Assembly (NCBI GenBank): GCA_028274465.1
Contig: CM051457.1
Span: forward strand, 59,319,550-59,383,549
Origin: Plantago ovata
Lineage: Eukaryota > Streptophyta > Magnoliopsida > Lamiales > Plantaginaceae
Direction: 5' to 3'
DNA length: 64,000 nucleotides
The position numbers and the translations under genes are program-made. The notes beneath the pieces are model-generated. The model did no database searches. It had not been told where the DNA came from and saw nothing but the letters and a program-made list of their open reading frames with translations. Below, piece by piece: positions 35,576 to 47,587 of the stretch; positions within the stretch are counted from its first letter, which is position 1; the number at the start of each line of letters is the position of its first letter.

Positions 35576-35591
35576 AATTTCCCCCTTTTGA
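35576..35591 (-). other. UBN2-element polypurine tract
   Basis: Minus-strand AAAAGGGGGAAATT adjoining the 3' LTR. Confidence 0.85.
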
Positions 35592-37049
35592 TGTTAGCAA
35601 TCCATGGCTAAATTAATTGTTACCCCTTTAGAGGGTTCTGATGTTGAATAAATTAGTTGATTAATGCAAGCATACTTGAATAATTAAACAGTAAGCATAA
35701 GTACATTGCATAATCAAAACCCATAAGAGTCAAAAGTTCATTGCTGATAGTTATCTTTCAGAAGTTTACATGAAATAGCATAGATAACTTAAACAGAATC
35801 AGCAAACACAAACTTTAACAAAAACTATTACAGGGACTTAAGCTCTTTCAGAGGATTTTCTCAAAATCTCTCTTACACTCTTCTCAGCAAGTGCAGTAAA
35901 TTCAACACAGTCCTTTCGTAGTTTCCAGAAGCCTACGGACTTGTAGTTGAAGAATTCTTGCGTTTTTGCAGGCAGTATGATGATGCTTTTCAGCATTCAT
36001 TTCCATGTAATTAGTTACCCACAAATGCATGCCCCAATGCTGGCATGAGAAGCTGTGTATCTGAAATGCTTTCCGATGAATCTTTATCGCCAGAGAAGAT
36101 CTTCTTCTTGATCCTTAGCAGTGAGATAGAAGTACTCATAAGGAATCAATCCAAGTTTCTTCTTAGGTTTCTTTGTTACTGGGTCAGAGTAGTAAGCGAT
36201 GCCAGGTGGTTTGATCAGATTTGGTTCTTGTTTGTATGTCTTACCAATGGCAATTCTTCTTACTTGGACCTCAAGATTCAACCATTTCCCAGCAATATTT
36301 CTTGGGAGGTATTCTTCCCTTTTCTTTCTTGGACCTTGAGTTCAATCCATTTGAACATTTGATTCAAAATGGCTGTAGGAAAGAACTCATTTCACAGCAA
36401 GTCTTCCAGCTTTAAGATCCAGCAACCATGAATGTTTCTGATTACATTCTGAGTGGTTTCCTCATTACTGGTCTTTGTGTATTCAATGCCGGAGCCAATA
36501 GCAATGCTGGCCAGCCTTTTTCTCCTGCCTTTGCCTTCTTCTTCTTGTTTAGCATTGTCTTGATCTCTTGCTGAAGAGTCAGACAGAATGCTTTGAGTGG
36601 CCAGACGGAGTCAAGGCTTTTAAGGGTCTAGCTCTTATGGCTTGAGCTATTGTTTGATTGTCATCATCTTCATCATCTTCATTCAATTGTGATGACTTTC
36701 AGTATGGCAAAAATCGCGTTTCACAGCGGTTTTCTTTCTTTGTTACTTGATGTTCACTCAGCCCCATTTCTTGCCTTTTAGAACTTTGCTCTTTTTCAGC
36801 AAGAGATTCTATAGGCAGTGGCGATCAACCTTAGGAGCAGGAGGGGTTTGGTTTCTTTTCTAGTATTCTCTTGTCCCCCTTAGACATCGATTGAACATCG
36901 GAGTGATTTCAGAGAAAAAACTCATTGTATTTTCAGCACGAGCTGCTAAAACTCGTCTATATTTCTGTGCTTTGTTGTGGTCAGACGTCATTTTTGACAA
37001 CTCTTGTGAAGCTCATCATGTTCTCTTCATGTCTTTTCTCTGTGGCGGC
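35592..37049 (-). other. UBN2-element internal region with no recognised pol
   Basis: I see no integrase, RT or RNase H motif in any minus-strand frame. One 65-codon minus ORF (36084-36281) reads LIKPPGIAYYSDPVTKKPKK and continues to a charged end; I do not recognise it. The recurrent CAGCAA/TTGCTG words match the LTR composition. Confidence 0.5.
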
Positions 37050-37149
37050 NNNNNNNNNNNNNNNNNNNNNNNNNNNNNNNNNNNNNNNNNNNNNNNNNNN
37101 NNNNNNNNNNNNNNNNNNNNNNNNNNNNNNNNNNNNNNNNNNNNNNNNN
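37050..37149. other. assembly gap (100 N)
   Basis: Exactly 100 N, the usual placeholder for a gap of unknown size. Missing pol sequence could be hidden here. Confidence 0.99.
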
Positions 37150-37400
37150 ACTGACTCATGCTGGAAAGGTTAAACTTGAATTTTTGACCATAAGACTCCA
37201 TAATGGTTATCATCCTAACTTCACATCACCCATACAGCCTTTTGTAGATCCGAGCCTCCACCAGCAAACCTTATTGTTGGACCTTTAGACCACCGTCTAT
37301 ATTTATAAGGTTATTCTTGTTGCCCGTCATGTGCTTTCCCACAACCCAATCAGTGCCAGATTGCATCGTTTGTCTCCGTGCTGAAGTCTGCACCAATCAA
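37150..37400 (-). pseudogene. copia protease relic of UBN2-element
   Basis: Minus-strand frames give GKHMTGNKNNL and, shifted, RFAGGG, as in the copia protease block that follows Gag. The catalytic D-S-G is not preserved and several stops are present. Confidence 0.5.
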
Positions 37401-37443
37401 GAGCAAACAAGTTAATTATCCAATGATGATGTCCTTAACATGT

Positions 37444-38130
37444 TCAAGAATGCGTCCAGTGGAAACCCAAGTTTAAGAAGTTTTTCAACTTTGACTTGTT
37501 TTCTACGTGCTGAGGAACTAGAGGTTTTGAGCTGAAAGACTTTTGACTCGTGCGGTCAAATCCACTTTCTGATGTGGTGTCTTGCTCTGTTGACCTTTTT
37601 GCTGACATACTTTTCAGTAAGTTCTTTTCTAGCAAGGTTCCTTCTATCCTAGCATTGGGAGTCTTTTCAGAACTCTTAGGCTTGATTTTCTTCATCTCTT
37701 TGAAGTATCTTTGCTAACTTTGCTTGTACTCATGAAAGAGTTGACTTTGCTTGGTTTTGAAACCTAGTCCACTTTTCGGAGAATGCTGAGCTTTAGCTTC
37801 AGCAACCTTACTTGATTCAGGTTTGTCAGCAAAGGACTTCTGATTACTTTTAGTAATCTTGCCTTTAGTCTTAACAACTTGCTTTTCAGCAACTTGTTTG
37901 GCGGAATGCTTCACAGCATTCTTCTTCTTTCCAATTCGATTTTCAGCAACCTGTTTTCCTTTTAAAGTCTTGTTACTTTGAGTAGCAACAGCGGGTTTAT
38001 GGTCATAGGTACTTGATTGCTTGTTTCAGCAACCTTAAATTGACCAAACTGATAGATTTTTGGTAAACCACTATCAGTAGCACGTACAAAGGAGATAGGT
38101 GATTTATCTTTTCTCAAGATTTCTACATCA
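37444..38130 (-). pseudogene. lysine/serine-rich extension downstream of gag
   Basis: Two short minus frames (37714-37914 and 37444-37695) are rich in K, S and Q with no domain motif, between gag and the protease relic. They look like a disordered basic linker of the Gag-Pol polyprotein broken by shifts. Confidence 0.5.
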
Positions 38131-39827
38131 TCAACCTTCATACATTGCGCCTAAACCTTCTTTCTGAGATGGGTCTCTCAAATAAGAGTTTAGTTCAGTC
38201 AGCGTATTACTTGCATCTACATAAGATTTGAAATTGACTTTCATCTTTTTCATCTCTTGGATTTCAGCAAGTAACTTTAGAATTGAGGACTGATATTCTT
38301 CCAATTCTAATGCCATTTGAGAATTTTTCTCTGCAGCCTCAGCAATCAACTTCTTAAGACGCCTTATTTCAACATCCTTTTCTTCTGTCTCTTCCTTCAG
38401 CAAGACGTACTTTTCAGTAGTTTGCTTGGTCAGAGTTTCAGCAATTTGTAGTTTCTCTTGCTGTTTGCTGAGAGTTTTCTCAAATCTTTCGATTTCTCCT
38501 TGAATTTTGTCAAGGTCAATCTCGTCTTCACTTTCTGAGTCTGAGTCAGAGGTAGGATTGTTTACCTGACCGGCCATGAGGCAGAATTCGTAGATTGACA
38601 CGTCTGGATAAGCTTCCATAGCTATTCCACACACTTCTTTGCCAATCTCCACGTCTAGAGTGGCTTCTTCATCGTCGGTGTCTGAACTTTCATCCTCACT
38701 GTCTTCGGAGCTAGTATCAATACACAATGCATCGATTTTTGCTTGAAGCTTCTTCTTTTCTTCAGCAATGAAAGCTCTTTTGAACTTCTTCTTCTTCTCA
38801 GCAGATTTGCCTTTCAGCAAAGGGCAATTAGCTTTGAAGTGTCCAGGCTTTTTGCAGTAAAAACATAGATCATTTCCAACTGCTGGTTCTTCTGATGATG
38901 TAGCTTGCTGAGCTTGCTTGTTCAGCGAGCTAGTCTCATTCTTGTACTTATGGTAGTTGTTACCAAGATGCCTTTTCAGCTTCTCTTTTGCTTTTCGCCT
39001 TTCAAGTTCCTTGCTGATGAATTTCTTCATGTTTTTGACAACCAAAGCATTTTTATCAGTAGGTTCTTTTTCATTCTTCTTTTCAGAAGATGACGCCTTT
39101 GCAGCAAGAGCAATGTTTTGCGATTTTTCAGCAAATACACTTTCTCTTTGCTTTGTCTCATAGTTGACAGTAGCAAGATGAGAGAACAACTCTGTTGGTG
39201 TAATGTCTGGCATTCGTTGATTATAATAGAAATTCTGATTGTGGATCCATTCTTGATTCAAACTTCTGATGATAGTTTTCACTTTCTCAGAATCTGAATA
39301 AAGGTTTCCAACACCCAAGGCTGCCATTTCACTATCAAGAGTTGTGAATCTGAAATCCAAGTCTTCCAGTGACTCGTTTGTACCTTGCTTAAAGTTTTGA
39401 AACTTTAATTTAAGTACTTCAAGTTTGTTTTCCTTGGTTTGTCAGATCCAGCACAAAGATCTTGAACCATTTTCCAAGCTTCATTTGCAGTCTTAGCACC
39501 CCACAGTTTGCACTGTATGGTATCCGGAGTTGATCGAATGATGATATTTCTTGCTTGGCCATCAAGACGGAATCTCTTAGCTTCGTCAGAAGTCCATTCC
39601 TCTCGTGGTTTTGGCACAACCGTATCTGATGGTTCGCCTAGGGTGGTTTCCTTTCCAGCTTCAGTGGTCTTGTGAGGGAAACTCCTTTCAACCTTGGTGA
39701 TCTTGATAGGTCCATCATTAATGACGGTGACCATCTCATCACTAATGGCCTCAAGATGTAGCATCATGTTGTTTCGCCATTTCTCGTAATTTTCCAGCTT
39801 CAAAAAGGGAGCATCTCCTAAAGACAT
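38131..39827 (-). pseudogene. gag: UBN2-type copia gag, one frameshift
   Basis: ATG at 39827 (MSLGDAPFLKLENYEKW). The N-terminal frame ends at 39405 after a one-base shift near 39425; the main frame continues 39360-38131 (409 codons). Features: UBN2/gag-polypeptide capsid region (AKTANEAWKMVQDL, SEKVKTIIRSL), zinc knuckle C166-X2-C169-X4-H174-X4-C179, an acidic serine-rich stretch, then a long coiled coil (about residues 285-380, ERFEKTLSKQQEKLQ and similar). Such a coiled coil after the zinc knuckle is unusual for small copia Gags and may mediate assembly. Confidence 0.9.
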
Positions 39828-39925
39828 CCTGTTAGCAAAGCACTACCAAACTGATCAAGTGAGAGTGATTTACGGAAAGCACCTAAGGGGATCTAGGTTC
39901 AGTGTTGAAGGTTAAAGAACCTCTA

Positions 39926-39937
39926 GCTCTGATACCA
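39926..39937 (-). other. UBN2-element primer-binding site (iMet)
   Basis: Minus-strand TGGTATCAGAGC, two bases from the 5' LTR. Confidence 0.9.
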
Positions 39938-39939
39938 CT

Positions 39940-41494
39940 TGTTGGTCCCTTTAAACAACAAGAAAAGACTAGAGGGGGGGGGGGTGAATAGTCTTTTCAA
40001 ACTTTCGTCGTTTAAAACTTTCTCAGCAAGTGCTTATTAATTTTCAGTAATGAGTTTGCAGATACTTAACTTTCTCAGCAAGCGTAAGTTACTTTACAGT
40101 AACTTGGTTTGCTGATACTTAAAATCATAGAGCGGAAGTCTTTGATACAATAAGTGCTCTTTCAGTAAGTAAAGGTTTTAGCAAGTGAAGTGAGTGACTT
40201 TGTACAGACATATATGATTTGCTGAAAACTAAATACAGTAAGTATCTGAGAGTGGCGTAATCTCTCAACTAATCCACTTTGTCCTTTCTAGGACTGAATC
40301 CACTAAGATATGATTGAGGTTCCTTACAATCTCCTATCTAGAGCGATTCAACACAAACCAAAGCACACTTGCTTTGTCTCCAACCTAAACTAGAGAACTC
40401 AACCTTGTTCTCCACCAAACTTGGTACTTTTAATCAGCAAAACTATGCTCGATTAAGTTCCCCCTGAATATCACGCCTGAAAGGGTGTATTTTCAGTTAG
40501 AGAGTTTTGGGGTGAGATAACTTAATTATAACTTTTTCAGTTACAACAAGTAATCTAAGAAACACAACTTTGAATACTTTGCAGTAAACAAGTTTGATTG
40601 TTTCTGGTGTCAAGACTTGTTCTTGTTCGAAAGAAAGAACACTTAACTAATTTCTTAGCCGAGTTTGTTCTACTTCTTCACAAGTAGCTTTTTCAAGCTT
40701 TTAAGTCTTGGAACGGATCAATGGCAGTGGTAGAGAGTTTGAAGGTATGTGAGTTTTAAGCACAAGTGAGAGTTTGATCACGTTGTTGACACACTTCAAC
40801 TCTTTGCCGGATGACCTCTATTTATAGTGTAAGTAAGGAGCCGTTTGAATTTCAAATCCTAAGGCTTTTGTTCCTTAACATGTCACTATCTTGCTTTTGT
40901 ACTTTCAGCAGCGTCTTTGTTTGTCTTCTAGTCTTCATGTCCTTCGCGTGTAAGCTTTGCATTTAATGCACATTTGAATAGAATTCAAACAGTATCATTG
41001 GAGCGCAAATTCAAGTACTTTCAGCAAGGGGTCACATATGTTCCATCAGTAAGTGGTTAGACTCAGTTTCAGCAAGCACAACCTACTCTGTCTTTCAGAT
41101 TTTCACTTATGCAATGCTGTTGCTGAATTTTCCACTTTCTGAGCAACACGTGCCTTTGTAGATGCCAGTCTTCAGCAATCTTCTAGTCTTCAGATCTTCG
41201 AATTCTTCAAGATTCTGAGCGGTTTCTAAATGCTTCAATAGGTTATTCTCTTTTCAGAAAATAAGATACATCATAAGCTAAAACATCAATAAGTTATTTT
41301 CTTTTCAGAGAATAAAATACATCATACGCAAAAGAAATAACTTATCTAGCACCTAATCTAAGTCTTCAGCAAACGTTCCTCTTTTACAATGTCCTTAAAA
41401 TTCTAAATTCCTATGGACCTTAAGAGTACTAGTTACTGGACTTTTCTTAATTTAGCATGGTTAATTGCTCATCAAAATTACAAGTTTCCTAACA
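39940..41494 (-). repeat. UBN2-element 5' LTR
   Basis: 1555 bp, matching 34030-35575 with few changes; G run one base longer. Ends at TSD ATTCT. Confidence 0.95.
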
Positions 41495-41499
41495 ATTCT

Positions 41500-42535
41500 G
41501 GAGGGCTTTTTCGCATTCATCAGTCCATAGAAAGTTTGTGCTTCTTTTTAAAGTGTCGAAGAATGGATGACACTTCTCAGAAGATTTCAGGATGAATCTG
41601 TTGAGGGCAGCTAGCCTTCCTGTTAGCCTCTGTACGTCTTTCACACACCTGGGGGAAGGTATGTTAGAAATGGAACGAATTTCATCAGGGTTAGCCTCTA
41701 TACCTCTTTGCGTGACCAAATAGCCAAGGAACTTTCCTGAAGAAACTCCAAACGAACATTTAGACTGGTTCAGCTTCATGTTGTATTTCTGGAGGACGGC
41801 GAATGCTTGGCGGAGGTGCTCCAGGTGCTGGTCGGCAATCAGGGACTTGACCAACATGTCATCGATGTATACTTCCATAGTGTCTCCTAGCATACTGGAA
41901 AACATTCTATTGACTAACCTCTGATATGTAGCTCCGGTGTTTTTGAGTCCGAAGGGCATGACCTTGTAGCAAAAGGTACCCCTCTCTGTGACAAACGAGG
42001 TCCTCTCTTGGTCTTCTGGGTGCATCAATATCTGGTTGTAGCCTGAGAAGGCGTCCATGAAGCTTAAGAGCTCATGTCCGGTAGTAGCATCCACTAGCAT
42101 ATCTATGTGAGGGAGAGGAAATGAATCCTTCGGACACGCCTTGTTGAGGTCTGTGAAATCGATGCACACTCTCCATTTGCCATTTTTCTTTTTTACCACG
42201 ACTACATTCGCAAGCCAATCTGGATAGTGGACCTCACGAACTGAACTGATTTTGAGGAGCTTCTGAATTTCCTCATTGACGACCTTGTTGCGTTCTGGAG
42301 CAAATTTCCTTCTCTTCTGTCTTACTGGCGGGTGTTATAGGTCAACTTGAAGCCTGTGAGTAATGACTTCTGGATCGATTCTGGTCATGTCTTTGTGAGA
42401 CCAAGAAAAACAATCATGATTTTCTGCAAGAAAAGTAATTAGTTTATCTCTTAGCTCGGGGCTCAACCTACTCCCAATCTGAACTTTGTGATCCGGATGG
42501 TCTGGATGTATCTGGATCTCGTCGAGGTCCTCCAT
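41500..42535 (-). pseudogene. Tat element reverse transcriptase
   Basis: 42535-42335 is the region before RT; an in-frame TAA at about 42335 follows, then 42199-41489 carries VVKKKNGKWRVCIDFTDLNK, SFMDAFSGYNQI, MPFGLKNTGATYQRL and the catalytic YIDDMLVKS, ending at the thumb/connection (FLWTDECEKALQNC) where the copia-type element inserted. Fingers and palm residues look intact. Confidence 0.92.
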
Positions 42536-42580
42536 CTGTGGATGGTTCGGGTCAGTTGGGGGGTTGAGACCCTGTAATTG

Positions 42581-43240
42581 CTATAATTCCGCCAATTTCG
42601 GTTTCAAGGCTTCCATGTAACAGGCCCTAACATCACGTTGTTGACCGGCAATTTCCTTCACTCCCCAATTGGTAGGGAAGCGAATCACTTGATGGTAGAT
42701 CGAGGGCACTGCTTTCATTTCGTGGATCCATGGCCTGCCAAGTATGGCATTATAGCTGGAGGGACTGTCTACAATCAAGAACTTTGTTGGCAAGTTGAGG
42801 CCTTCGGCATAGACGGGTAGAGTAACACTTCCGATTGTTTGCTTCCTTTCCCCGCTGAATCCGTAGAGCATTGTGGGATGACGGAGGATGGCATTTTCCT
42901 GTATCCCCATTTCTGTCAAGGCCTCTAGAAAAATAACGTTAGCGGAGCTCCCATTATCAATGACAACCCTTTTAGTAAGACAGTTTGCAATATGGATTTT
43001 AATGACTAAAGCGTCATCATGCGGGCTTATCAATTGTTTGGACTCGGATTCTGAGAAAGAAAGAATAACCTCTGATGCGGGGGCGTCACTTACTCTGCCT
43101 GTATTGAGATCAGGCCTTACTGCTTGTCTCGTGTTGCGTTTTGCTGCTGAATAGGAGATGCCACTAATCTCTGATCCCCCAGAGATGATATTGATCACCT
43201 TGCTGGTCCGAGGAGTGTCTGGAAGATCGGCGCCCTGCCG
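42581..43240 (-). pseudogene. Tat element protease region, 5' truncated
   Basis: Reads VVIDNGSSANVIFLEAL, with D-N-G in place of the usual D-T/S-G, and ILGRPWIHEMKAVPS, the second protease block of this lineage. The frame is open to about 43230, then LARD LTR sequence begins. Gag is absent. Confidence 0.85.
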
Positions 43241-45150
43241 ATCGGAATTTATTTAAGCATACATAAATACAATTAGCATTACATTTACTGAATATATTAT
43301 TTGGTTGTTTGAATTATTCTGTAAGATGTTCCCAAGGACTAGAGATAATCACCAAGTTAGTGGGAGCTTGCGTGTCAGAACTTAAGTCCGAAAATTAGCC
43401 ACTAGTTGATGGTCATTGAGATATGGTATATCAATGATACGATAGAGACTAGCATGTGTTGCATCAGAACCTTCGAGGATGTAGTAGTTCTCACTGCTGT
43501 GAATAGCTTTGTTATTCATGATGGACACATGACCACTTTTAAGGGTGTTGGCATACCCAGTCGAGAAACCATTTGGTAAATTCTATTTAAGTGTATATGG
43601 GAGTATCGGATTGTAGGGTGATGTAATAGTCCTCAGACTTGAGGTCAATACTACATCATATGTGGAATAATATACTTTGACCATGCGCAACGCTTGCACT
43701 CTTAAAGTAGGGTAGATACGGCATGCGTTGGGTATATTAGGAAGAATATGGTGTGAGTGAATGGACCAAGATCAGGATTCATTCCTCCAAATAAATTCAA
43801 AGAGAGAATACTCTACATCTCATATTTAGTGCGATCATTAGTCAGTGGGCACTGCAAAGATATATGTCAAAATGGTGTTTGGACATAATCATCTAAATCG
43901 ACTAAGAAGATTGAGAGACAATGAATGAGTTATTGGAATAGACACTAATCCATATTCTAGACTCATTCGAGTATTCGAGAATGAAAGGACCGTATCATCA
44001 AAGTACTCTACATCACAGGCAGTTTGTATCTTCTTAGCAAACGTTCCTTACATATTAGTATTGTCTAGTGACGATTGTCTAGGAATATTCACTGAGACCT
44101 TGATTTGATCATTGCCTAATATGTGAGGGCCTATGGGTCATATACAACTAGGTGATAATTCTCTCGATTAAGCATTAGAGTAAATTAAATGTCAATTGGA
44201 TTGATAAGATTTGATTTACTATTGTCAATGACATTTCATTTGATGGAAATCATTAATTAAGTTAAAATTGAATTTATGACTTAATTACTATATTCAATAA
44301 AATATCACTTGGATTGATAAATATTTAATTTGATATTGTCGAGAATGTTCTATTTGATAGAATTAATTAATTAAGTTGAATTGAATTCAATGTACTTAAT
44401 AATTTTATACTTTTTGAAAGTAAATTAATTAAATTAGATTTAAATAATAAAAAAAGAAAAGAAAAATTAGATTAAATTGAATTTAATTAATTTAAGTTAG
44501 AAGGTGCATTTGAACCAATTTAGAATGAGGTTCAAGTGTTAAAAGCCCAAAAGAAAAAGATTGCTAATGATGGGCTTCGAACCCGTGATCTCCAGAAAAA
44601 TAGCCTGCACACATACCAACTGGGTCAGGCCCATGAAAGACACTATATTAGCGTTTTACATGTCTAGGGCTGCGATAGCAGTAGATAGAAATCAGGATGG
44701 ATGGAACGTGTGTAGCTGATTTTGCTAAGAGCTTTCTTCATCTTTTGGGTTTCTTCTACACGGTTGTATTCATTCTAACTGTTTTCTTTTCTTCTCTGAT
44801 TAATTCTCATTCATTATGATCTTTGAGATTTCTTGTTTTGCTTAATGTAGATTTGAATATAGATTTCCTAGCATCCATGGAGAATTCATCAACGAATAAT
44901 TTGAATTACGTTTGACTTCATCCTGAGGGTACGTAGGCAGCTTAGAATTGTTCTGAGTTCAATCAGATTCTTTAGAAGATCATCAATTGTTCTTTGAGGA
45001 ACAAATTTATATAATGGAATCTGGAAGCTGGATAACGGGTAAGTTATTTATATGGAGCATGTTAAATAATCATTCAATCAACGATCCATGTAGAAAAGTT
45101 TCGAATTCCGCTGCACTAACCTTAGAGGTAATTTCCTGCAATTCCTAACA
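43241..45150 (+). repeat. LARD LTR, main part
   Basis: Resumes the LTR cut at 29796; total about 1.96 kb. Diverged homology to the Angela LTR includes GTGGGAGC, ATGGACCAAG and the Angela-like end CTAACA before the PBS. A strong splice-donor-like ACGG|GTAAGT lies at 45035-45044. A tRNA-like module is at 44569-44633. The exact left limit (within about 15 bases) is not certain. Confidence 0.75.
44569..44633 (-). other. tRNA-like module inside LARD LTR
   Basis: Minus strand reads A-box TGACCCAGTTGG and B-box GGGTTCGAAGCC at tRNA-like spacing; ATGGGC at one end pairs with GCCCAT at the other, as an acceptor stem would. It lies antisense to the LARD. Sequence differs from the chromovirus module, so the two were acquired separately. 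Confidence 0.6.
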
Positions 45151-45151
45151 G

Positions 45152-45163
45152 TGGTATCAGAGC
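45152..45163 (+). other. LARD primer-binding site (iMet)
   Basis: TGGTATCAGAGC one base after the LTR end CTAACA. Confidence 0.9.
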
Positions 45164-47587
45164 AAGATTTGATTGAATGAGTTATTTTATGTTTATTGTG
45201 AGTTTTTAATTTGAAAAATAATAATTTGTTCGATTCTCATTATAAAATCCCATAGCCAGGCTGGGTTTGGTTAATATGAAATTCGATTTCTTTTTATATT
45301 TGTAAACTGGGTTTGCTAATTATGATTATGAGGATCGGTTAATTTATAATTAATGCAAACTGGGTTTGCTAATCCTTATTAATAATTGTTTATTAAAAAA
45401 AATTAGATTTTGAACCCAATTCTTCCTTTCCTGTATTCATCACCGGAAGCCTGGCTTCTCTGGTGTTTCCTCCATGACGACCACCGGAGCTCGGCTCGTT
45501 TTCCCCTCGGCATCGAAACCTCACCAGAACCGCGAATGGAAGCGCGCGTTTCTTCGCGAACGGGTATCACGATTTGGACTGATCGATTCGATCGATCAAA
45601 TTAATAAAAAAAAATTTGCGCGTTTTTTTATTCTTGAGGGATTTGATTCGATTGATTGATGATATAGGTGGAGAGATGATGAACAATGGAGGATTCATTG
45701 TTATATTTGAGTTTAGAACATTGATTGGGTGATTGAATTTGAAGTTGGATCGAAAACTCCATTGTAAGACTAATGTGCAAGCTTCTAGAATGCACAGCGA
45801 GTTGAAAATTTACAGGAAGTTGAGGGGCTGATTTGTAAGGAAACAGAAGATCAGGGACCCTGTTTCAATTAGACAGATGTTTCTGTCTTATTGGGGCGGA
45901 GGCCCCTGTGATGTTGATATTTATGATTTCAGTACCCAAACTTATAAAACATCAATTCAGTCCATCAAAATTAGATTTTATAATTCTGGAAATTGCACAA
46001 GGTCCTATATTACTTGGTATGATCGATTTGGCCCTGACAAGTTTTCGAAACTTTATATAAGCTCTCTGGAAATTTAAAATGGACCCTTAGAGTTTTAGAA
46101 ACTCAATATTTGATTTATAAATAGTTATAAATTACATTAGTATCATAATATTAATCTTGGAGATTTATATTAATGTTTAGATACATGTTTGACATTGCTT
46201 ATAAACTAAGTTTAAATATTAATATATATTCTTTAGAAGATTATATTAATGTTGAAGCTTGTTTTAAATGTTTATAAATTTATGGAAAATTCATGAATTA
46301 GATTTATGACTTATAAATTATTATAAATTGGATTTGTAATTCATTTTCATTTCTTGAAAATGTTTTATTTTTGAAGTAAAACATTTATAATTACTTTAGA
46401 TGTATAAAGATGAGACAAATTATATTTTCTTGCAAGATTTAACTCATAGTTACTTGCTCACATATGTTTGAATGTGTATATGATTTACTTTAAATCAGTA
46501 TAGCACTTTATGTCCGCTTTGTATGGGTAGACGGCACCCACTAGTTTCCGGACTGCATCTGTCATATGCATGGGTAGGCGGCACCCATTACTTGCTTGTC
46601 CGCATATTGTATGCATGAGTAGGCGGCACTCATTATCTGTTTGCCCGCGAATTGTATGTGTGGGTAGGCGACGCCCTATGTTTGATAGATATCTAAGATC
46701 TTGTTTCAGCGATTAAATACCCCGACATAAATGTTCCCCAACTAAAATTTAAGCCTCGATTTCATCGCACGACGTCACCCATCATAATTGAATGATGAAT
46801 GGAACCATCTAATCTCATGAGTAATATGCACCATAGTGCTTACTCTGTTTGTCGATGTAAAGTCTCTTTCATAGGTGCATAGTTGGTACTGTGTGATGGT
46901 TGTGACTTACTTGGGCTATGTCGAGTCGACATAGCGTCAGGCATAGTCTATAGGACGTCGATCAAAGTAGCTTTGGTCAACCAAGGGTTGTATTGTACAA
47001 TTGGTTTGGAGACCTACCTTATTTTGCTATTACAGTGATCAGCCATAGCAGGGGCTGTAGTAGTGCAAATTTGGATCTTGGCCATTAATATTCATATTAG
47101 AAATGAATCCGTATTCTTCCAATGGGGCCGGTGAATATGATAAAATTAATGGAACTAAATAAGTCAAAAGGCCTTGATTATTTAGTCGCTGAATGAGGAT
47201 ATTGTGAATTGTTATTTAATTAGAGTTAAATTTAATTCACGCTTTATTTACATTATGTTTTATAAGGTTGTTGTAGAATGGCATTGATGAATACTATTAG
47301 TTTGATTTATTTACCAATGACATTTTTACTGTACTGTTATTTGCGTTTGATTTAATTGAGTTTGTCTTGGACAAGCATGTACCCAAGATTGTCTTGTGTT
47401 TGAATTTTAGTATTTCGAGTTGGACAAGAATAATTATATTAAATACAAGGACAACTAGGTAACGTATTTGACTTAGGCATGTATGGTACACAAGTAGCTT
47501 TCACAACATGAGAGTATGAATACATTATAGAAGATACATCTTAGAACATGTATGATGAACATTGACCTTGGTCAACCTCTATTCTAG
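45164..47587 (+). other. LARD 5' leader (second copy)
   Basis: Non-coding. Homologous in layout to the Angela leader at 54993-56475: AT-rich start, hairpin array, TTGGATCTTGGCCA motif (about 47070), then the position where gag should begin (about 47278), at which only a short stop-ridden frame is found. Short ORFs at 45410-45604 and 45877-46077 have no family features. Confidence 0.7.
46522..46676 (+). ncRNA. four-hairpin array in LARD leader
   Basis: Four units about 46 bp apart, each a short stem around a 7-base loop: TGGGT/ACCCA (46524-46540), ATGGGT/ACCCAT (46570-46588), ATGAGT/ACTCAT (46615-46633) and GGGT/GCCC with a G-T pair (46662-46676). Loops are AGACGGC, AGGCGGC, AGGCGGC and AGGCGAC. 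Seen directly; the role as an RNA signal is inferred. Confidence 0.6.

Larger units (their letters stand above)
34030..41494 (-). mobile_element. copia-type element with UBN2 gag and almost no pol
   Basis: LTRs of 1546 and 1555 bp begin TGTTGGTCCC and end TTTCCTAACA; TSD ATTCT at 34025-34029 and 41495-41499. PBS and gag lie on the right and PPT on the left, so the element is in minus orientation. Internal length is only 4.36 kb including a 100-N gap. After gag there is a protease relic, then about 1.5 kb without integrase, RT or RNase H. Either a deletion derivative or a non-autonomous family. The LTRs are very alike. Gag type suggests a Sirevirus relative, tentative. Confidence 0.9.
29797..43240 (-). 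mobile_element. Tat-lineage Ty3/gypsy element, minus strand, 5' truncated, with nested insertion
   Basis: The 3' LTR (29797-30878) and PPT are on the left; integrase, a second RNase H, RNase H/RT and protease follow rightward. Gag and the 5' LTR are missing: the homology stops within about 15 bases of 43240 and LARD LTR sequence follows, so no right-hand TSD can be named. The order RT, RNase H, second RNase H, integrase and the LNKACPKDSFPLPHID motif mark the Tat group. Interrupted at 34030-41494 by a copia-type element. Confidence 0.9.

Noticed and set aside
37016..37213. ORFs spanning the N run
   Set aside because: They contain undetermined bases; nothing can be said.
45410..45604. Possible host gene fragment in the LARD leader
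   Set aside because: Short frames overlap in several phases, no domain, and the region is explained as retroelement leader.
46522..46676. CRISPR-like array
   Set aside because: Regular spacing, but repeats are short, variable and self-complementary within plant retroelement leaders; no cas genes.
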